Source of the DNA: Chitinophagales bacterium
Lineage (GTDB): Bacteria; Bacteroidota; Bacteroidia; Chitinophagales; CAIODY01
DNA length: 45,842 nucleotides
Reading direction: 5' to 3'
Assembly (NCBI GenBank): GCA_026461075.1
Contig: JAPJNH010000102.1
Location: forward strand, 1 to 45,842
How positions within the stretch are numbered: the stretch's first letter is position 1; each line of letters starts with the position of its first letter. Position numbers and translations under genes: made by a program. Positions 8,600-16,053 of the stretch are shown piece by piece. A model generated the notes under the pieces. The model searched no databases. It was not told where the DNA came from and worked only from the letters and a program-made list of their open reading frames with translations.

Positions 8600-9855
8600 A
8601 ACTGAGCATTTACTTTTATTTTCTTTCCATTACGCAATACTTCTATTTTTGCTTTATCACCCTTTTTTAAGTGTGCTAAGGCCGCCATGTATTCGTAAAT
8701 ATCCTTTGTCTTTTCTCCGTTAATTTTAGTAATCACATCGCCTGTTAGAATCCCTGCGTTGGCTGCTACTTTCCCTTCGCTAACACCATCCACTTTAACC
8801 CCTTCTCCGCTATATACATAGTCGGGCATAATTCCCAAGGTTACTTTGAATTTAGGGGTTTCTTTATTGTCTTCATTTTTAGTTGCAGTAAAGCTTAGTG
8901 GGGTACACGCGTCTAGGCTATCAATAATGCGCATCGTATAGGCGATGATATTTGCCTCTCCTTTGTAATTGATTTTGTCCGCATCATCACTCGGCTTGTG
9001 ATAATCACTATGCGTGCCACTGAAGAGGAATAAAACGGGTTCGTTTTTCAAATAGAAGGAAGTATGATCACTTGGTCCGACCCCAGACTCGGAAAGTTTT
9101 ACGGCAAAAGAATCCGCTTTGATATTGTTAAGTACGCGTTTGAAAGTAGGAGAGGTGCCCACTCCACTAACAGAAAGTCCGCCATCCTTTTGTAAACGAC
9201 CAACCATATCTAAATTGATCATGTAATTGATCTTTGGCATTGCTCCGTTAAAAAAGCTGAACTCGTTCAAATGGTCAGCTGCATATTTTGAACCATACAA
9301 TCCTAACTCTTCACCACTAAAGTGAAGGATAAGATAATTGTATTTCATTTTGTGATTAGTGCGTAGTGTGCATAACTCTTGTGCAATTTCAATCACGGCA
9401 GAGGTGCCACTAGCATTGTCATCGGCTCCGTTATGAATTTGTTTGTCTGAGCCAGCGTAGAGTGAGCTACCGTATTCGCCATAGCCAAGGTGATCATAAT
9501 GTGCGCCGATGATTACGGTGTATTCAGCTCCGTTATCAATATAGGCCGCTACATTATACGCGGGTTGATCATTCACTAAATTGTGTTTGGCAATCGTATC
9601 ATGCGGATTTGCCTTTACGGAGAAGTTGAATTTTTGCACCGTTGCTGTAACGCAAGGGAGATTCTTTTCATAGTATTCCAATAAATAATTACGCGCTAAC
9701 TCTTCACCACGACTCCCTGTTTGACGGCCCTCTAAAGCGTCTGAAGCAAGAAAGTTAATGTGTTTTTTAATTCTATTCACCACATTGCTGTCTTGCGCAA
9801 AGGATTTTGTGAAAAGACTAAATGCAGCAATGATTATTAGGAAATACTTTTTCAT
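8596..9855 (-). CDS. M28 family zinc peptidase with C-terminal PDZ domain
   Basis: A 419-residue exported protein (signal peptide 1-20, ending SFAQ). The peptidase domain spans residues ~95-310 and shows the zinc ligands of family M28: H119 in AHYDH, D145 in GADDNASG, E182/E183 in GEELGL, D216 in NLDMVG and H286 in DYHKPSD. Residues ~335-419 form a PDZ domain (AGILTGDVITKING). Such enzymes are aminopeptidases acting in the periplasm or outside the cell. Its ATG overlaps the stop of the upstream CarboxypepD_reg-like gene by one base (TAATG), so the two are translationally coupled. Its stop overlaps the convergent glycosyltransferase stop in a TTAA palindrome. Confidence 0.93.
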   Translation of the reverse strand: MKKYFLIIIAAFSLFTKSFAQDSNVVNRIKKHINFLASDALEGRQTGSRGEELARNYLLEYYEKNLPCVTATVQKFNFSVKANPHDTIAKHNLVNDQPAYNVAAYIDNGAEYTVIIGAHYDHLGYGEYGSSLYAGSDKQIHNGADDNASGTSAVIEIAQELCTLRTNHKMKYNYLILHFSGEELGLYGSKYAADHLNEFSFFNGAMPKINYMINLDMVGRLQKDGGLSVSGVGTSPTFKRVLNNIKADSFAVKLSESGVGPSDHTSFYLKNEPVLFLFSGTHSDYHKPSDDADKINYKGEANIIAYTMRIIDSLDACTPLSFTATKNEDNKETPKFKVTLGIMPDYVYSGEGVKVDGVSEGKVAANAGILTGDVITKINGEKTKDIYEYMAALAHLKKGDKAKIEVLRNGKKIKVNAQF

Positions 9856-10496
9856 TAGTTCTTATTTTTATAATCGCCGCGTTTCCAAGCTTCAAAAAAC
9901 TGTGACCATGCAATAGGGTTGAAAATATTTTGCGGCGGAGTTTGTCCACGATAATAATAAGTGGAAGCTTGATTTCTTAAAACCATGGTAGAAGCTTCCC
10001 TTCCATCTACAGGAACACTCATTTTTATTTCCGGAGTAGACATTCTTGCTATATTTTTTCTAGCTCTTTCCATGTCGTCATTTGGAAGTTTTAAATTAAG
10101 AACTGCTTGCTTTAGCTCTTCCGGACGAGGATAAGGATGAATGACCGTTGCGGCAAGATATACCGTATCCGTAGACATCAATTGGACCATATTGTATTTG
10201 TCGGCAGTTAGTTGAACTGGAATTTGAAAAGCTTTTTTCTTATAGCCGATATAGCTAAAAATGATTGAATCTCCTTCAGCAGCGGCAAACGAAAAGAAGC
10301 CTAATGCATTGGTATAGGTTCCTTGATGTTTTGTTTTATCATAGATCACTGCATAAGGTAAAGGTTGTAGGCTGTCGCTGGTTAGTACCAAGCCACTGAA
10401 TTGTACAACTTTGGCAAGGCGATTACTGTCATTAGTCGCTTGAGCGAATAGGGTAAACGGTAGGCTAATAAATATCAGAAGGAGAATTTGCTTCAT
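9855..10496 (-). CDS. exported CarboxypepD_reg-like domain protein
   Basis: A 213-residue protein from the ATG at 10496, where MKQILLLIFISLPFTLFAQ gives a clean signal peptide; a longer in-frame start at 10541 adds residues before the signal and is less likely. Residues ~30-115 are a carboxypeptidase-regulatory-like beta-sandwich (GLVLTSDSLQPLPYAVI, TNALGFFSF, DSIIFSYIGY), the fold that also leads many TonB-dependent receptors. The C-terminal part (RARKNIARMSTPEIKM, QNIFNPIAWSQFFEAWKRG) resembles other Bacteroidota proteins with this head domain. It is coupled to the downstream M28 gene by a TAATG junction. The function is unknown. Confidence 0.75.
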   Translation of the reverse strand: MKQILLLIFISLPFTLFAQATNDSNRLAKVVQFSGLVLTSDSLQPLPYAVIYDKTKHQGTYTNALGFFSFAAAEGDSIIFSYIGYKKKAFQIPVQLTADKYNMVQLMSTDTVYLAATVIHPYPRPEELKQAVLNLKLPNDDMERARKNIARMSTPEIKMSVPVDGREASTMVLRNQASTYYYRGQTPPQNIFNPIAWSQFFEAWKRGDYKNKN

Positions 10497-10524
10497 AGAG
10501 TAAAGATAATATCTAATGACTAAC

Positions 10525-10549
10525 AAGGATAAAAAATTCAATTATCCTT
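10525..10549. repeat. 8-bp inverted repeat upstream of 10496
   Basis: AAGGATAA (10525-10532) and TTATCCTT (10542-10549) are perfect inverted copies 9 bases apart. On the minus strand the left arm contains TATCCTTG (10531-10524), which resembles a -7 element, with TTTG 21 bp upstream. The repeat could be an operator. Confidence 0.45.
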
Positions 10550-10586
10550 AAACAAAAAATCCTCCGAAGTTTCGGAGGATTTTTTG
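10550..10586 (-). terminator. intrinsic terminator after pntB
   Basis: A perfect 9-bp stem ATCCTCCGA/TCGGAGGAT (10559-10567, 10572-10580) with an AGTT loop is flanked by an A-run and a T-run. It lies 18 bases after the pntB stop on the minus strand and ends the pnt operon before the next gene on that strand. Confidence 0.88.
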
Positions 10587-10603
10587 TTATGTTTTTGAAC
10601 GAT

Positions 10604-12031
10604 TTAGTTTGCTTTAACTTCGTTCACTAATTCTTGCAATACTTTTTTAGCATCTCCGAATAGCATACGAGTTTTGTTGCTATAGAACAAGTCGTTATCG
10701 ATACCAGCGTAACCTTTGTTCATACTACGCTTGTTTACGATAACTGTTTTTGCTTTTTCTACTTCTAAGATCGGCATTCCGAAAATAGGAGAGGCAGGAT
10801 TTGTTTTAGCAGCAGGGTTTACAACGTCGTTGGCACCTAGAATCAATACAACGTCAGTGGTTGCAAATTCATCATTTGCTGCATCCATTTCTAATAATTT
10901 ATCATAAGATACGTCGGCTTCTGCTAACAATACGTTCATATGACCAGGCATACGACCTGCAACTGGATGGATAGCATATTTTACTTCCACCCCTTTCTCT
11001 GTCAATTGCTTTTCCAACTCATGACAAATATGTTGTGCTTGTGCAACAGCCAAACCATAACCAGGAACGATAATAACTTTCTGCGCATAACTCATGTTGA
11101 TGGCAGAATCAGAAACTCCTATTTCTTTAATAGTCCCTCCATTTTCACCAGTGATTGCTGTGGCAGCATTGCCACCGCCGAAAGAACCAATGATAACATT
11201 CAATAAAGAACGATTCATGGCATTACACATCAAGATAGTTAATAGGGTACCAGCAGCACCTACAAGGATACCGCCTGTAAGCATTACTTGGTTGTGATAT
11301 AAGAAACCGCCAAATGCAGCCGCAACACCTGTGAAGGAATTCAACAAGGAGATTACAACTGGCATATCCGCACCACCAATTGGCATAACGAAAGAAACAC
11401 CATAGATACACGCAACGATGAATAGAACATACATCATGGTTGTTGCTTGTGCGCCATTGATACTCATTACATAATAAGCCATTACCATTACAGCAGCTAA
11501 GAATAGCATGTTGAAATAAGACTGACCTTTAAATGAATAGTCGCCTAAATTGCCATTCAATTTCAAGAAGGCAATAACAGAACCTGCAAAAGAGATAGAT
11601 CCAATGATTAATCCTACTAGGATAGTTAAGGAGTGACCAGTCATTAATGAAGCGCCAGCACTATGATTTGCAAGGTGCGTGAACTCAATCATTCCAATTA
11701 AACCGGCACAAATACCACCCATACCATTGAAGATAGATACCATTTGTGGCATAGCTGTCATTTGAACTTTCTTTGCAGAAATGGTTCCTAGAATGGTACC
11801 GATAACCATACCACCAAAAATCCATCCTAGATTTCCTAGGTGTTTGATTTCACCGCTTTCGCCATTAAATTCATATAAGAATATAGTTCCAAATATGGCA
11901 ATAGCCATACCTATTGCTGCAATGATATTCCCTTTGCGGGCTGTTTCTGCCTTAGCTAACATCTTCAAACCGATGATGAAACCAAGACTACCAATTAGGT
12001 AGCAAATATTAAGAAGAGCGTAATTACTCAT
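10604..12031 (-). CDS. pntB: NAD(P) transhydrogenase subunit beta
   Basis: A 475-residue membrane subunit. Residues 1-270 contain about eight to nine hydrophobic segments forming the proton channel (domain II), and residues ~290-475 form the NADP(H)-binding domain III with VPGYGLAVAQAQ as the dinucleotide motif, followed by conserved HPVAGRMPGHMNVLLAEA and LGANDVVNPAA. Together with PntAA and PntAB it couples hydride transfer from NADH to NADP+ to inward proton movement, supplying NADPH. It is 18 bases after pntAB in the same operon and is followed by a strong terminator. The length matches the family. Confidence 0.97.
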   Translation of the reverse strand: MSNYALLNICYLIGSLGFIIGLKMLAKAETARKGNIIAAIGMAIAIFGTIFLYEFNGESGEIKHLGNLGWIFGGMVIGTILGTISAKKVQMTAMPQMVSIFNGMGGICAGLIGMIEFTHLANHSAGASLMTGHSLTILVGLIIGSISFAGSVIAFLKLNGNLGDYSFKGQSYFNMLFLAAVMVMAYYVMSINGAQATTMMYVLFIVACIYGVSFVMPIGGADMPVVISLLNSFTGVAAAFGGFLYHNQVMLTGGILVGAAGTLLTILMCNAMNRSLLNVIIGSFGGGNAATAITGENGGTIKEIGVSDSAINMSYAQKVIIVPGYGLAVAQAQHICHELEKQLTEKGVEVKYAIHPVAGRMPGHMNVLLAEADVSYDKLLEMDAANDEFATTDVVLILGANDVVNPAAKTNPASPIFGMPILEVEKAKTVIVNKRSMNKGYAGIDNDLFYSNKTRMLFGDAKKVLQELVNEVKAN

Positions 12032-12049
12032 GAGATTTTGATTTAAGAA

Positions 12050-12364
12050 TTATTTTTTCTTTTTAAACATTTCCAACATACGGTCAGTAACCACAAAACC
12101 ACCAACTACGTTAAGGGTACCGAATACCACTGCAAGGAAGCCTAGGATTTGAATTAAGATATCATCTGCAGGAGCTTGTCCCATTACGATGATAGAACCG
12201 ATAATAACCACACCGTGAATGGCATTAGCACCACTCATCAAAGGAGTATGAAGGATAGTAGGTACTTTTTCGATTACCTCGATACCTACGAAAATGCTCA
12301 GCACAATGATATAAATCATTCTTAGGTGAGCCGCATCAGTTAATAAAGATTGAATGTATTCCAT
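12050..12364 (-). CDS. pntAB: NAD(P) transhydrogenase subunit alpha part 2 (membrane part)
   Basis: A 104-residue protein with three hydrophobic segments (about residues 14-34, 45-65 and 72-95) and the conserved TPLMSGANAIHGVV motif. This is the membrane part of the alpha subunit, encoded here as a separate gene as in Rhodospirillum-type enzymes rather than fused as in E. coli. It lies between pntAA (19-base gap) and pntB (18-base gap). Confidence 0.95.
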   Translation of the reverse strand: MEYIQSLLTDAAHLRMIYIIVLSIFVGIEVIEKVPTILHTPLMSGANAIHGVVIIGSIIVMGQAPADDILIQILGFLAVVFGTLNVVGGFVVTDRMLEMFKKKK

Positions 12365-12383
12365 TTTCTAATTGCTTTTAATA

Positions 12384-13508
12384 TTAGTTATTAGCTGCCT
12401 CTTTGACACGCTCATTGGTGATTTGACCACCATGTGTAACGCAAGTTCCTTTTACTAAATCATCTTCCCAGTTAAGGTTGGTATTGCCTTCCTTGTCGAT
12501 AATTAGTTTTAAGAAATTGATTAGGTTTTTACCATATAGTTTAGAAGCATCTAAAGATGTTTCACCTGCTAGGTTTGATTGACCAATAATTTTAACTCCA
12601 TTAACTACAACTGTTTCGTTGTTTTTAGTAAAGTCAGTATTACCGCCTGTAGAAGCTGCAAGATCTACAATCACAGATCCTGGTTTCATAGATTCTACTG
12701 TTGCCTTTTCAACCAAGATTGGTGCTTTACGACCAGGGATTTGCGCCGTGGTGATAATGATATCAGCCTTAGAAGCATGTTCATGAATCTTAGCTTTTTG
12801 ACGATCTTGATATTCTTTGCTCTGTTCTACAGCATATCCACCAGCTTTGGAAGCATCTGCTGCGCCTTCTACTTCGATGAATTTCGCACCCAACGATTGA
12901 CATTCTTCTTTTACAGCTGGACGAGTATCGAAAACTTCAACCTGTGCACCAAGACGCTTCGCCGTTGCAATAGCTTGTAAGCCAGCAACACCTGCTCCAA
13001 GGATTAAGACTTTTGCTGGTGTAATAGTACCAGCTGCAGTCATTAACATTGGAAACAAACGGCTATAATTAGTTGCCGCAAGGACAACCGCCTTATAACC
13101 TGCAAGGTTCGCTTGGGAAGATAAAACGTCCATTGCTTGACCACGTGTAGTACGTGGCAACATATCCATGCTGAATAAAGTCAATCCTTTTTCAGCTACT
13201 GATTTCATTTTAGCACCATTGAATAATGGCAAATATTGACCAAACAAAATGGTGTTATTCGCAATCGTTGCAATTTCAGCATCTTCTAAGCCATGAATGC
13301 CTAGCAAGATATCTGATTTCAAAACGTCAGCACGAGAGCAAATAGTTGCTCCTACGTTACTGTATTCAGTATCAGAAGAGAAAGAGCCAATTCCGGCGCC
13401 CGTTTCTACCTTTACACTTACGTTTAATTTGATTAATGCGGCTACGCCTTCCGGTAGCATCGATACACGGTTCTCACCGTTGTTTTCTTTAAGAATTCCT
13501 ATGGTCAT
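12384..13508 (-). CDS. pntAA: NAD(P) transhydrogenase subunit alpha part 1 (NAD-binding)
   Basis: A 374-residue soluble subunit related to alanine dehydrogenase. Residues 1-130 are the N-terminal PNT domain (MTIGILKENNGENRVSMLPE) and residues ~135-350 the NAD(H)-binding domain with G171-A-G173-V-A-G176 and the acidic residue in VEVFDTRPAV. It delivers hydride from NADH to domain III of PntB. It is the first gene of pntAA-pntAB-pntB, with a promoter directly upstream. PntAA residues GGNTDFT and GQITNERV near the C-terminus fit the family. Single-chain split enzymes like this are common in Bacteroidota. Confidence 0.96.
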   Translation of the reverse strand: MTIGILKENNGENRVSMLPEGVAALIKLNVSVKVETGAGIGSFSSDTEYSNVGATICSRADVLKSDILLGIHGLEDAEIATIANNTILFGQYLPLFNGAKMKSVAEKGLTLFSMDMLPRTTRGQAMDVLSSQANLAGYKAVVLAATNYSRLFPMLMTAAGTITPAKVLILGAGVAGLQAIATAKRLGAQVEVFDTRPAVKEECQSLGAKFIEVEGAADASKAGGYAVEQSKEYQDRQKAKIHEHASKADIIITTAQIPGRKAPILVEKATVESMKPGSVIVDLAASTGGNTDFTKNNETVVVNGVKIIGQSNLAGETSLDASKLYGKNLINFLKLIIDKEGNTNLNWEDDLVKGTCVTHGGQITNERVKEAANN

Positions 13509-13537
13509 TTCAAAGTGGACTTTAATTGACTAAAGTG

Positions 13538-13569
13538 CAAATCTAAAATTTAAACTTCACAAAGTCAAA
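13538..13569 (-). promoter_or_regulatory. promoter of the pnt operon
   Basis: On the minus strand TTTG (13569-13566) and TAGATTTG (13545-13538) have a 20-bp spacer and match the consensus exactly. The predicted start of transcription is about 22 bases before the pntAA ATG. Confidence 0.7.
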
Positions 13570-13681
13570 GAGACGCGCTATTTAATTCAATATTAACTAA
13601 GCATTTGAAAAAAAGCTATCAATTCATTCTCGCCGTTTAAAATGAAGAAGCGAAAATATTTTTTAAAATTTTGAGAAAAAG

Positions 13682-13712
13682 TTTGGAAAGTGTGAAAGTC
13701 TTCCTATCTTTG
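13682..13712 (+). promoter_or_regulatory. sigma-A promoter of tRNA-Glu/tRNA-Val
   Basis: TTTG at 13682-13685 and TATCTTTG at 13705-13712 are exact -33 and -7 matches with a 19-bp spacer, ending 14 bases before tRNA-Glu. This is the same geometry as the tRNA-Gln promoter. Confidence 0.82.
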
Positions 13713-13726
13713 CACCCGCAAACGTT

Positions 13727-13801
13727 GCCGCGTTGGTCAATCGGCTAAGACGCCTCCCTTTCACGGAGGAATGACGGGTTCGACTCCCGTACGTGGTACC
13801 A
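13727..13801 (+). tRNA. tRNA-Glu (anticodon TTC)
   Basis: Acceptor GCCGCGT (13727-13733) pairs with ACGTGGT (13791-13797) through two G-U wobbles, including the first pair. The D-arm has GTC/GAC, the anticodon stem is CCTCC/GGAGG with loop CTTTCAC giving anticodon TTC at 13760-13762, and the T-arm is ACGGG-TTCGACT-CCCGT. The discriminator is A13798 and CCA (13799-13801) follows in the DNA. It is the first of two tRNAs behind one promoter. Confidence 0.92.
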
Positions 13802-13808
13802 ACAAAAG

Positions 13809-13883
13809 GGGAGTATAGCTCAGCTGGTTCAGAGCATCTGCCTTACAAGCAGAGGGTCCTTGGTTCGAATCCATGTGCTCCCA
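13809..13883 (+). tRNA. tRNA-Val (anticodon TAC)
   Basis: Acceptor GGGAGTA/TGCTCCC, D-stem GCTC/GAGC, and anticodon stem TCTGC/GCAGA with loop CTTACAA giving anticodon TAC at 13844-13846. The T-arm is CTTGG-TTCGAAT-CCATG, which contains a T-T mismatch at its second pair. The discriminator is A13883 and CCA is not encoded. It is eight bases after tRNA-Glu and shares its promoter and the following terminator. Confidence 0.93.
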
Positions 13884-13886
13884 CAT

Positions 13887-13925
13887 AAAGCCCTATCAAA
13901 GCAATTTGGTAGGGCTTTTGTTTTT
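13887..13925 (+). terminator. intrinsic terminator of the tRNA pair
   Basis: AAAGCCCTA (13887-13895) pairs with TAGGGCTTT (13910-13918), with a further TCAAA/TTTGG inner stem and GCAA loop, followed by a T-rich tract. It lies three bases after tRNA-Val. Confidence 0.88.
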
Positions 13926-14006
13926 CTAACGATCTCTCAAAAGCTTTTTGCTTCATCGCGCTTTTTTACAAGAATAGGTTGTATTTTTAGCATCTATTCT
14001 TGTCTT

Positions 14007-16034
14007 ATGAAAAAAATCATTCTAGTACTCTCCGTCGCTTTACTAAGCTTTTATTCTTGTCATCGTTTGGCCTCAACGAATCTTCAAGATCCATTAGACG
14101 CGCATTGCGATTCTACACTTAATCCAGGAGATAACTTCTGGCTTTTTGCAAATAATGCTTGGTTTACTGCTAATCCAATTCCTTCATCCGAGAAGAGTAA
14201 TGGAATCTTCCGTACGATTCAGGACACGATAAATTCACAAATCTTGCAAATCTGTCAGCGCGCAGGAGCAGAGAACAATCCAACGGGTAGCCTCAAGCAA
14301 AAGATCGGCGATTTCTATTTTTCAGGAATGGATACCATCGGCATTGAAAAGAACGGTTTGCAATCGATTCAATCGGAATTGAACACCATTCAAAATGTAA
14401 AAACGAAAGAAGACTTACAAACTCTTTTTGCGCATTTACACCAATTAGGTATCGGAGTGGGATTTTATTATGGCGTTGGACGTGATGATAAAATTGCGTC
14501 TAAATACGCTGTATGGTTAGTACAAGGTGGTTTAGGATTGCCTGATCGTGATTACTATTTCATGACAGATGCGAAATCTGAAAATATTCGTAAAGAATAT
14601 AAATTGTTTATTGCAAAATTATTGAGTCTATCTGGTGCTGCTAACGCGAATGCAATGGCTGAACAAATATTCTCATTGGAGAAAGATTTAGCCTCTGGCT
14701 CGCGTAAGTTGGAAGATCTTCGTGATCCATACGCGAATTACAATAAGATGAGTATCGATCAAGCGAACCAACTTTCTGCTGGATTTAATTGGAAGCAATT
14801 CTCTAACTCTATCGGACTTGCAAATCTTGATACAATGATTGTTGGTCAACCAGAATTCGTTAGAAATTTCAACACAACCTATACTAAGTATCCATTAAAT
14901 GTTTGGCAAGCCTATTGTCAATTTCATCTGTTAAATGATTTGGCGGATTATTTGCCTAAATCGTTCGAACAGGCGAACTTCCACTTCTTTGGTGAAGTGT
15001 TTAGTGGTATCAAAGAACAGAAGCCTCGTTGGAAGCGTGTGGTTGAAACAACTGACGGTATGTTAGGCGAATTGATTGGTCAGGTATATGTGAAAGAATA
15101 TTTACCTGCAGGTGCAAAAGAGAAAATAACTGAAATAGGAAAAGCCGTGGCTGCTGTTTATGCAGATCATATCAAGGCGCTCGATTGGATGAGTGATAGC
15201 ACCAAAACAAAAGCTTTATATAAATTGAACCATATCACCATGAAAATGGGGTATCCTGATAAATGGAAAGATATGAGTAGTGTGAACGTGGTTCGTAATT
15301 CCTATGTATCGAACGTGCTAGCATGTAAACGCTGGGAAGTGAATTATAATTTGCAGAAGTTTGGCAAACCAGTGGATCGTACAGAATGGAACATGACTCC
15401 GCAAACGTATAATGCCTATTATGATCCAACTAATAATGAAATTGTAATTCCTGCTTGTAATATCATTGTTCCTGGTTTTGAAGGAAGAATGCCAGATGAT
15501 GCGGTCCTTTATGGAATCATAGGTGGAAGTACTATCGGGCATGAAATTACGCATGGTTTCGATGATCAAGGTAGCCAATACGATGCTGAAGGCAATTTGC
15601 GCAATTGGTGGAGTGCAGAAGACAAAGCTAAGTTTGATGTGAAGACTAAAATGATTGTTGCGCAATTTAATAACTACAAAGTTTTAGATTCAATTGCAAT
15701 TAATGGGGAAGCTACACAAGGAGAGAATATCGCTGATCTAGGTGGTGTAGTAATGGGTTATGAAGCATTCAAAAAAACAGCTCAAGGAAGAAGCAATGAG
15801 AAAATTGGGGGCTTCACTCCTGATCAACGCTATTTCTTAAGCTATGCATATTCGTGGATGGTACATATGCGTCCGGAATCACTTGCTCGCAATATTAAAA
15901 CGGATGTTCATTCGCCTGCAGAGTTTCGCGTAAATGGACCTGTAAGTAATAATGAAAATTTTTATAAAGCATTTAATATTTTGCCAGGACAAGCTATGTA
16001 TCGTCCTGATTCAATGCGCGTAAAAATTTGGTAG
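14007..16034 (+). CDS. M13 family zinc endopeptidase (neprilysin-like, PepO-like)
   Basis: A 675-residue exported protein from the ATG at 14007; in-frame codons further upstream run back into the tRNA and terminator and cannot be real. The N-terminus is a signal ending FYSC, possibly a non-canonical lipobox. The N-terminal M13 domain covers about residues 45-430 (NPGDNFWLFANNAWF), and the catalytic domain carries HEITH (residues 512-516), ENIAD (573-577) and NAYYDPTNNEIVIPA, giving the two His and one Glu zinc ligands of the family. The C-terminal RPDSMRVKIW matches the M13 ending. It degrades peptides in the envelope. A TATTCTTG lies four bases before the ATG, and the next gene starts close downstream. 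Confidence 0.95.
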   Translation: MKKIILVLSVALLSFYSCHRLASTNLQDPLDAHCDSTLNPGDNFWLFANNAWFTANPIPSSEKSNGIFRTIQDTINSQILQICQRAGAENNPTGSLKQKIGDFYFSGMDTIGIEKNGLQSIQSELNTIQNVKTKEDLQTLFAHLHQLGIGVGFYYGVGRDDKIASKYAVWLVQGGLGLPDRDYYFMTDAKSENIRKEYKLFIAKLLSLSGAANANAMAEQIFSLEKDLASGSRKLEDLRDPYANYNKMSIDQANQLSAGFNWKQFSNSIGLANLDTMIVGQPEFVRNFNTTYTKYPLNVWQAYCQFHLLNDLADYLPKSFEQANFHFFGEVFSGIKEQKPRWKRVVETTDGMLGELIGQVYVKEYLPAGAKEKITEIGKAVAAVYADHIKALDWMSDSTKTKALYKLNHITMKMGYPDKWKDMSSVNVVRNSYVSNVLACKRWEVNYNLQKFGKPVDRTEWNMTPQTYNAYYDPTNNEIVIPACNIIVPGFEGRMPDDAVLYGIIGGSTIGHEITHGFDDQGSQYDAEGNLRNWWSAEDKAKFDVKTKMIVAQFNNYKVLDSIAINGEATQGENIADLGGVVMGYEAFKKTAQGRSNEKIGGFTPDQRYFLSYAYSWMVHMRPESLARNIKTDVHSPAEFRVNGPVSNNENFYKAFNILPGQAMYRPDSMRVKIW

Positions 16035-16053
16035 TAATTAATCAATGCCTGTT

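Noticed and set aside
11094-11297. Small plus-strand reading frames within pntB and pntAA
   Set aside because: They lie antisense inside well-conserved transhydrogenase genes, have no start signals, and reflect codon shadowing.
13860-14006. A longer M13 peptidase start inside tRNA-Val
   Set aside because: The extension runs through the tRNA and its terminator; the ATG at 14007 starts a proper signal peptide.
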